Origin: Siniperca chuatsi
Lineage: Eukaryota; Chordata; Actinopteri; Centrarchiformes; Sinipercidae
NCBI RefSeq assembly: GCF_020085105.1
Contig: NC_058046.1
Coordinates: 17,260,675 to 17,324,674, forward strand
Length of the DNA stretch: 64,000 nt
Reading direction: 5' to 3'
Under the pieces are notes generated by a model. The model saw only the letters and a list, made by a program, of their open reading frames with translations, had not been told where the DNA came from and made no database searches. The position numbers were made by a program, and so were the translations under genes. This document shows, one piece after another, positions 58,784-64,000 of this stretch (within the stretch, counting starts at the first letter, position 1; each line of letters opens with the position of its first letter).

Positions 58784-61700
58784 CTGTAAACGGGGGCATA
58801 TAACACCAATGACAGGCAGGTCTGATACAGATGGATGACATGGTAGAATAGAAGGTGAAAACATTTAAATACTTAATGAAAAGTGCTTCATTTACATTTT
58901 CTTGCACATGGTGTGTACCTCTCTAAAGCTATATAAATGTCTAGTAAGGTATATAAACCTGATATAGTTAAGATCAGTAGTACAAGACTAATTGAAATCC
59001 ACAAATGTAACATAATAGACTACACATATTATAGCAACAATGTCATCAAGATTATCCCACATCAAAATAGAACTGTTCACCATAACCTGCTACATCCATA
59101 AAGAGAGTAGACAAAATAATGTCAACACTTAAAGCAGCATTACTGTAACTTTTGGCCACCTGGGGGCAGCAGGACAAGTTGCAAACGCAACTCTGACATA
59201 TTATCACTGCACTGAACTTGTCAGCAAACTTAGCTGCTTATTTACACATCCATATATTCCATATTGGGGTATTTAACTCCTTAACACTCCACCAGCTAGT
59301 CAATCACTTTGTCTGTTTGCAGATTGGTGTTGGGCAATAATAATAAAATAAAATATTCGTTGAGGATGATTTTGTGACTAAAACGAAACAAAAAGTAATC
59401 ATTGAAAAATGAGAACTATGTTGAAATTATTATATTTTTTGTCAACGAATAAAAACTAAACAGTAATGTGAAAGACAGATGAATGAACAAATGAACTAAT
59501 TACTATTTTAATGCAAAGTCTTATTCAATAACCTGCATGCATCTGTGGAATCCCACATTGTAACCTAGCTCCGGATTAGCAAAATTGTTTCCTCTGCCGC
59601 CCAAAAGTACCTCTTATTCAGAAGTTGATTTAGCCGCTTGACTTGACTATCGTTAATAAGAAGCACCTTGCATTCAGTAACAATCTGTCTCAATCAGTAA
59701 TGCTATCTGACTTTCTTGGAAGAAACAGATTGTATTTAATTAATCTACAATCCAATGAAAATTAGACAAGAAAGAGGAAAACAACAAATGTAACCATGGT
59801 AACGGTACACAACAAAGAACAGCTGTAGCCACAAAATGCTTAGAAGAATTAAAAATGCATGACAAAAATAAGACTAAAATATGCACATTGATAACATCCA
59901 GGCACTAGATGACACACTCCCCTCCCCTACCCCATCCCATTCCATTCCAGTGGTTGCCAGTTTGTTGCACAACCTGCATATTTATTGGTCGAGTGGAGTG
60001 AGATTCAGACTCAGAGTCATATCAAGTGATGAATCTTTCGTGATAGAGTAATGAATTCATTTTGCAACATATAGCTATACATTAGCCATAGACTGTATGA
60101 TCATGTCAGTATTTTCAGATTTTTATATTAACATGAGTAACACAGCTGGCTATAAGGGCTAACATTAGACTGCTATATGAGATGACACCCTCAATAAAAG
60201 TCCCATTTTCGGTCTAAACACTATAATGAGCAGATTTACAGTAGTTCTGAACTTACTTTACCTTCGACATGACACATTGGTAATATATTGGGATCCCACG
60301 TCCCCTCCATTCCTAAAGAAGAGCGACCGTCTTTTCATAAGCAGACCAGTCCGCCACAATCACATTGCCTGCATAAACTTGTACTGGCCCCGGGCCATTG
60401 GTTATGTCGGACCCTGGCCCACTTCTAAATACCCTCTGATATGCATCTTCGTTATAACGTTACATTGTTTGAGGGAACTATAACGTTAGGTAACTGGATG
60501 CAACCGTCACTAATGCTAAGCTCCTCAGGGATTGAAGCTGTTATTTTTCTAATTTTGACAGTCGGTAGTTGTGTATTTTGTTTAAATATGCAGAACTGTA
60601 ATTTCATGGGTTATTGTTGTTCAGACGAATACACTGAGATAGCTAATATGTGATAACATCAGTGTCCATTTTTTCCACACTAACTGGCAACTATAACATG
60701 TGATACCAACGTTGTTGTTCTATTGGCTCACAAGCAAGCAAGAACCAAATGTCAGACATCTCACACAAAGATAAAAAACATTAATTTTGGACCCGTCAAC
60801 ATTTTTAAAATGACTGAAGTCACAATCATAATTTTTTTTTAGGAAAAGTGATACTTTTATTCCGCACTTTTCTAAAAGCTCTGTGGATGTTTTAATTTTT
60901 TTAAATATTCATCTACATAAAAATTTTATCAATATAACCTTTAACATACTATAACACTACTTGTACCTGTTTGTATTATTTATTATTCAGAGTTAATATT
61001 CAGACTTGAAACGCTATTCCATGAAATATTTTACATTATTTGTTCCAGATGGCATTCACTTTGTTTGCTGATAAAGCTACATGTTGGTGTCTTACTATAA
61101 TGTAAAAAATTCAAGTAATCCTGAAAATAATTATTTTTCTGCAAACAAAACCAATGACATTAATCTTTCTAGTCATAACTGCTTGGTTCTCGGACCAGAC
61201 CACAAGTCATGGTTTAACTGATGAATTATATAATGCTCAATTTGAAGCCAGCAGGTGGTTATTTAGCTAATCTTCAGCTCACTGGGGCATAATAAAAGCA
61301 AATTATGATTACTTAATAAGTCTCGAAAAAATGCTTTGAGGAATCAGTGACTTCTAACAGAGAAGAAGCAGAGAAATTAATAACATGAATTATCATATGC
61401 AGATGACACTGACGAAACTAACATAACGCCATAATGCCATACTCCCACCCACACATATACACAAGTAAATACACAAATATACATACAAACTTAGACATCA
61501 AAAATTTCCTTTTTACCTTTTGCAAAAGCACACTTATTTTTAAGCAATTTCTAAACCATTCAGTGTAGAAAGGAGAGCAGAATTAGACATTTTAAAAAAG
61601 CATTAGTAATAATGAAATGTATCTTTCAAAATGTGTAACTAAACTAAACAATTTTTCCCGCAGACCTAAAAAGGGTGGCACTAAATATGACATTAAATTC

Positions 61701-62297
61701 AAAGCATTGCTGTAAATTTGTGGTAGAATATTCATTCTCTCTGATGTTATCATGTTATATGCAGGAGTTTATTGTGTGCAGTGTTAAAGTTACTAAAAAG
61801 GAATGCTTGTGATGGTATCTCAGGGAAGAACTTAAGTATATATACTGTACTGTAATAGAAGGATCAGCCGGAATGTAATCACAAATTTACAATGTACTGT
61901 ATATGTAGATCTGTATTTGCGCTTTCATTGACTTCATTTTTTAGAATTTTTGGAAGCAAACACAGAAAGGGGTTGCCATGTCAGTTGTGACCTCCCACGT
62001 TTCTTGTCAGATCATGCTTCATGGAGATGCTGCTCCAATGGGAATAGCACCATTATCCACCAACAGGCGTAGGAGGGGAGTCAGGGGGGGTGGAGGGGGT
62101 TACTGCTAATGGTTTTGCCAAAAAATGGCTGCTTGGAATTAATCTCACAGCATATTAAAATCCAGCTTTGAAAGCAACACATATCAACTGCTAAAAACAA
62201 CTATTCAAAGGGGGGTGGGCATCTGTCATAAGTGATAAAAATGCATCCCAGAAAAGACCAGAGAGATGAAAATGTCTCACTAGAAAGCAGAAATCAG

Positions 62298-62326
62298 TCT
62301 GTGTGTGTGTGTGTGTGTGTATGTGT

Positions 62327-62363
<37 letters not shown>
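62298..62363. repeat. (TG)n microsatellite with two TA interruptions
   Basis: About 66 bases of TG with two ATG breaks. Confidence 0.93.
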
Positions 62364-62365
<2 letters not shown>

Positions 62366-62629
62366 AACAGTGCATTATTTGATGTACAGAACACAATACA
62401 ATGTGCAAGATAAACAGAATATGTTTTCACTGGCCAGTTGAAAGTTTAGCTTTTGTGCTGAGTAACAATCTCATTTGTGAGACAACACACATTAGCAATG
62501 AGTCTATGACTGGGTTTCACTCTCCTAGTGTCTTCTGTTGGGCAGCATGAGTAATGACTTTCATAGACGACGCCTCGCCTGTGTGTATTCCTGCTTTCTC
62601 TGAGTCCCTTTATTTATTTCTCTGTCTTT

Positions 62630-62633
<4 letters not shown>

Positions 62634-62689
<56 letters not shown>
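62634..62689. repeat. (TG)n microsatellite
   Basis: About 56 bases of perfect TG, followed by GA-rich DNA. Confidence 0.95.
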
Positions 62690-62690
<1 letters not shown>

Positions 62691-62953
62691 CGAGTGTGTG
62701 TGTATGTCTGGAGCGACTCAGAGTGAGAGAAAGAAGTAAAAAAAGAAAGAGACAGAAAGAGACAGAGTAACACAGAGAGAGAGGGAATGAGTTGTTCAGC
62801 AGTGATTGCTTTTTCTACAGAAATGCAGTGTGGCTTCCTGCCCCTCAGGGTTAGTGTTTCACCCATGCCATTGGAAATCTCATTATAGGGATTATGTACA
62901 TAATTGTCTGAGCCTATGGATGACTGAGTCAGCAGTGCTACTATTCCTAGGCC

Positions 62954-63050
<97 letters not shown>
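62954..63050. repeat. (GATA)n microsatellite
   Basis: About 24 units of TAGA/GATA, almost perfect. In fish, long GATA arrays are often highly polymorphic. Confidence 0.96.
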
Positions 63051-63246
63051 GGATAGAGAGAGACAAAACAGGCAGATTTTAAGATCTCTTTAGGAATAGT
63101 CTGACATTTTGCCAGGCTACCTGTTTCCACCTGTTTACAGTGTTTATGCTAAGCTAAGCTAACCAGCTACATATTTACCATAGATATATGAGAGTGGTAT
63201 AAATCTTCTCATCTAACTCTTGACCAGACAGTGAATAAGCATATTG

Positions 63247-63825
63247 TCACAGTCTGTCATGTTCTCTCCAACCACTCCCCTTCACTCTGCACTCCCTCAC
63301 CTGCATATTGATTCCCAGCACCTGTCACCCATCACACACCTGAACGTCATCAGCCACTCTACCCCTCTATAAATTACAACTCCTCACCTCAGTCAGTGTC
63401 TGGTCTCGTTCATATGAAGGACAGAGCTACGCTACCTACCTTCGAACACTCCACGGACTCACCCACGACGTTACGCCACGGCTACCGCCACTTTGAACCC
63501 GATCCCGAATCCCGACTCCAGTAATCTCCGGTCTCCTGAGTGTGTCGCTCCAGCCCGGCTCCCGTCTGTCTCCAGTCTCCTGAGTGTGTCGCTCCAGCCC
63601 CGGCTCCCGTCTGTCTCCAGTCTCCTGAGTGTGTCGCTCCAGCCCCGGCTCCTGTGTGTCCCCAGTCTCCTGTGTGTGTCGCTCCAGTTCCCAAACCCTT
63701 CTACCATCAGCGAAATAAGGGACGGTATCATCTCCACTCATATCCATTCCATATCACCTCTTTGTAATAATAAACTCTCTCAGTCTCCTCACCTTTGTCT
63801 CCGGTCGTTCTGTCAAACGTTATAT
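63247..63825 (+). mobile_element. LTR-like block (possible solo LTR)
   Basis: It begins TGTCACAG. It contains the pyrimidine-rich CACTCCCTCACCTGCATATT and CACCTGTCACCCATCACACA, a TATA-like box (CTATAAATT at about 63366), then CAGTCAGTGTCTGGTCTCG, an AATAAACTC poly(A)-like signal at about 63767, and ends near TCTGTCAAACGTTATA. TATA box, transcribed segment, poly(A) signal and TG start are the parts of a retroelement LTR, and I recall similar blocks in many teleost genomes. No primer-binding site, gag or pol follows before the window ends. Confidence 0.45.
63541..63690. repeat. 45-bp tandem repeat (about 3.3 copies)
   Basis: The unit starts CCCGTCTGTCTCCAGTCTCC and continues TGAGTGTGTCGCTCCAGCCC. 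It repeats about every 45 bases with a few changes in the last copy. It lies inside the LTR-like block, and since 45 is a multiple of three it creates repeating open frames on both strands that should not be read as genes. Confidence 0.85.
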
Positions 63826-64000
63826 CCTCAGCCTCCCTAGTCCTTTTATTGCTGTGGACGAGTTACTACAGCCGGGATTTTCTCCGGTAGAGTAGAAAAA
63901 TGCGAAGTGCTGCCTCGTGTTCCTGTTACACCCTGATCAGTTCCCGTCTGAGCAGACACAGGTAGCCTTCGTGGTACTTCGGCTGGCCGGTCCGGCACTG
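63826..64000. other. Window end, unassigned
   Basis: GC-richer than the rest of the right flank (ACTTCGGCTGGCCGGTCCGG). Could be element interior or unique DNA; not resolvable here. Confidence 0.2.

Larger units (their letters stand above)
58784..63240 (-). other. sv2c intron (or 5' flank), microsatellite-rich
   Basis: The phase-1 acceptor at 58783 needs an upstream exon that is not in the window, so at least part of this is sv2c intron. It contains (TG)n runs at 62298-62363 and 62634-62689 and a (GATA)n array. An unassigned GC-richer patch at 60290-60420 has CCCCGGGCC. An AT-rich stretch at 59330-59480 resembles a degraded dispersed repeat. No coding exon recognised. Confidence 0.5.

Noticed and set aside
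63436-63840. Repeating open frames on both strands at the right edge
   Set aside because: Created by the 45-bp tandem repeat, whose length is a multiple of three; no other protein features.

Overview
The window is genomic DNA from a ray-finned fish, most likely a percomorph teleost. Genes are split into many short exons with GT-AG introns. The DNA is AT-rich and dense in (TG)n/(CA)n microsatellites, and it carries repeat families typical of teleosts: L2-type LINEs, hAT-type non-autonomous elements and an LTR-like block. The gene order SV2C - IQGAP2 (with F2RL2 nested inside it) - F2R matches human 5q13.3. No prokaryotic-type system, CRISPR array, rRNA or tRNA gene was found.

Left part (1-7.6 kb, + strand): three tandem secreted lipocalins of the alpha-1-acid glycoprotein type, a group that in fish includes tributyltin-binding and saxitoxin/tetrodotoxin-binding proteins. 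The first is cut by the left edge (last three exons only); the other two are complete, with six exons each (210 and 187 aa).

8.1-10.8 kb (- strand): a two-exon protease-activated receptor of PAR1 type (f2r, 429 aa). Its signal peptide is on exon 1, and exon 2 carries the tethered ligand and all seven membrane segments. An hAT-type element with an intact 8-bp target duplication sits in its only intron.

11.7-51.0 kb (- strand): iqgap2, reconstructed as 38 coding exons in frame from start to stop (1662 aa): calponin-homology domain, IQGAP repeats, WW, four IQ motifs, RasGAP-related domain and RasGAP_C. In the intron between exons 15 and 16, on the opposite strand, lies a second receptor of PAR3 type (f2rl2, 388 aa). 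The intron between exons 8 and 9 holds two broken head-to-tail L2-type LINE copies.

52.2-58.8 kb (- strand): the last nine coding exons (423 aa) of an SV2-family synaptic-vesicle glycoprotein, sv2c by position, with a probable 3' UTR of about 3 kb. Its N-terminal exons lie beyond the right edge. 58.8-64 kb is intron or intergenic DNA rich in microsatellites, ending in a GC-richer LTR-like block with a 45-bp tandem repeat.

The most interesting points are these. The fish PAR3 has lost the acidic residue of its DRY motif (K-R-Y) and the tyrosine of its (N/D)PxxY motif (DPFLC), as expected of a cofactor that does not signal. IQGAP2 contains an 84-codon, frame-neutral two-exon block that human IQGAP2 appears to lack. 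The lipocalin array lies directly beside the coagulation-receptor locus.
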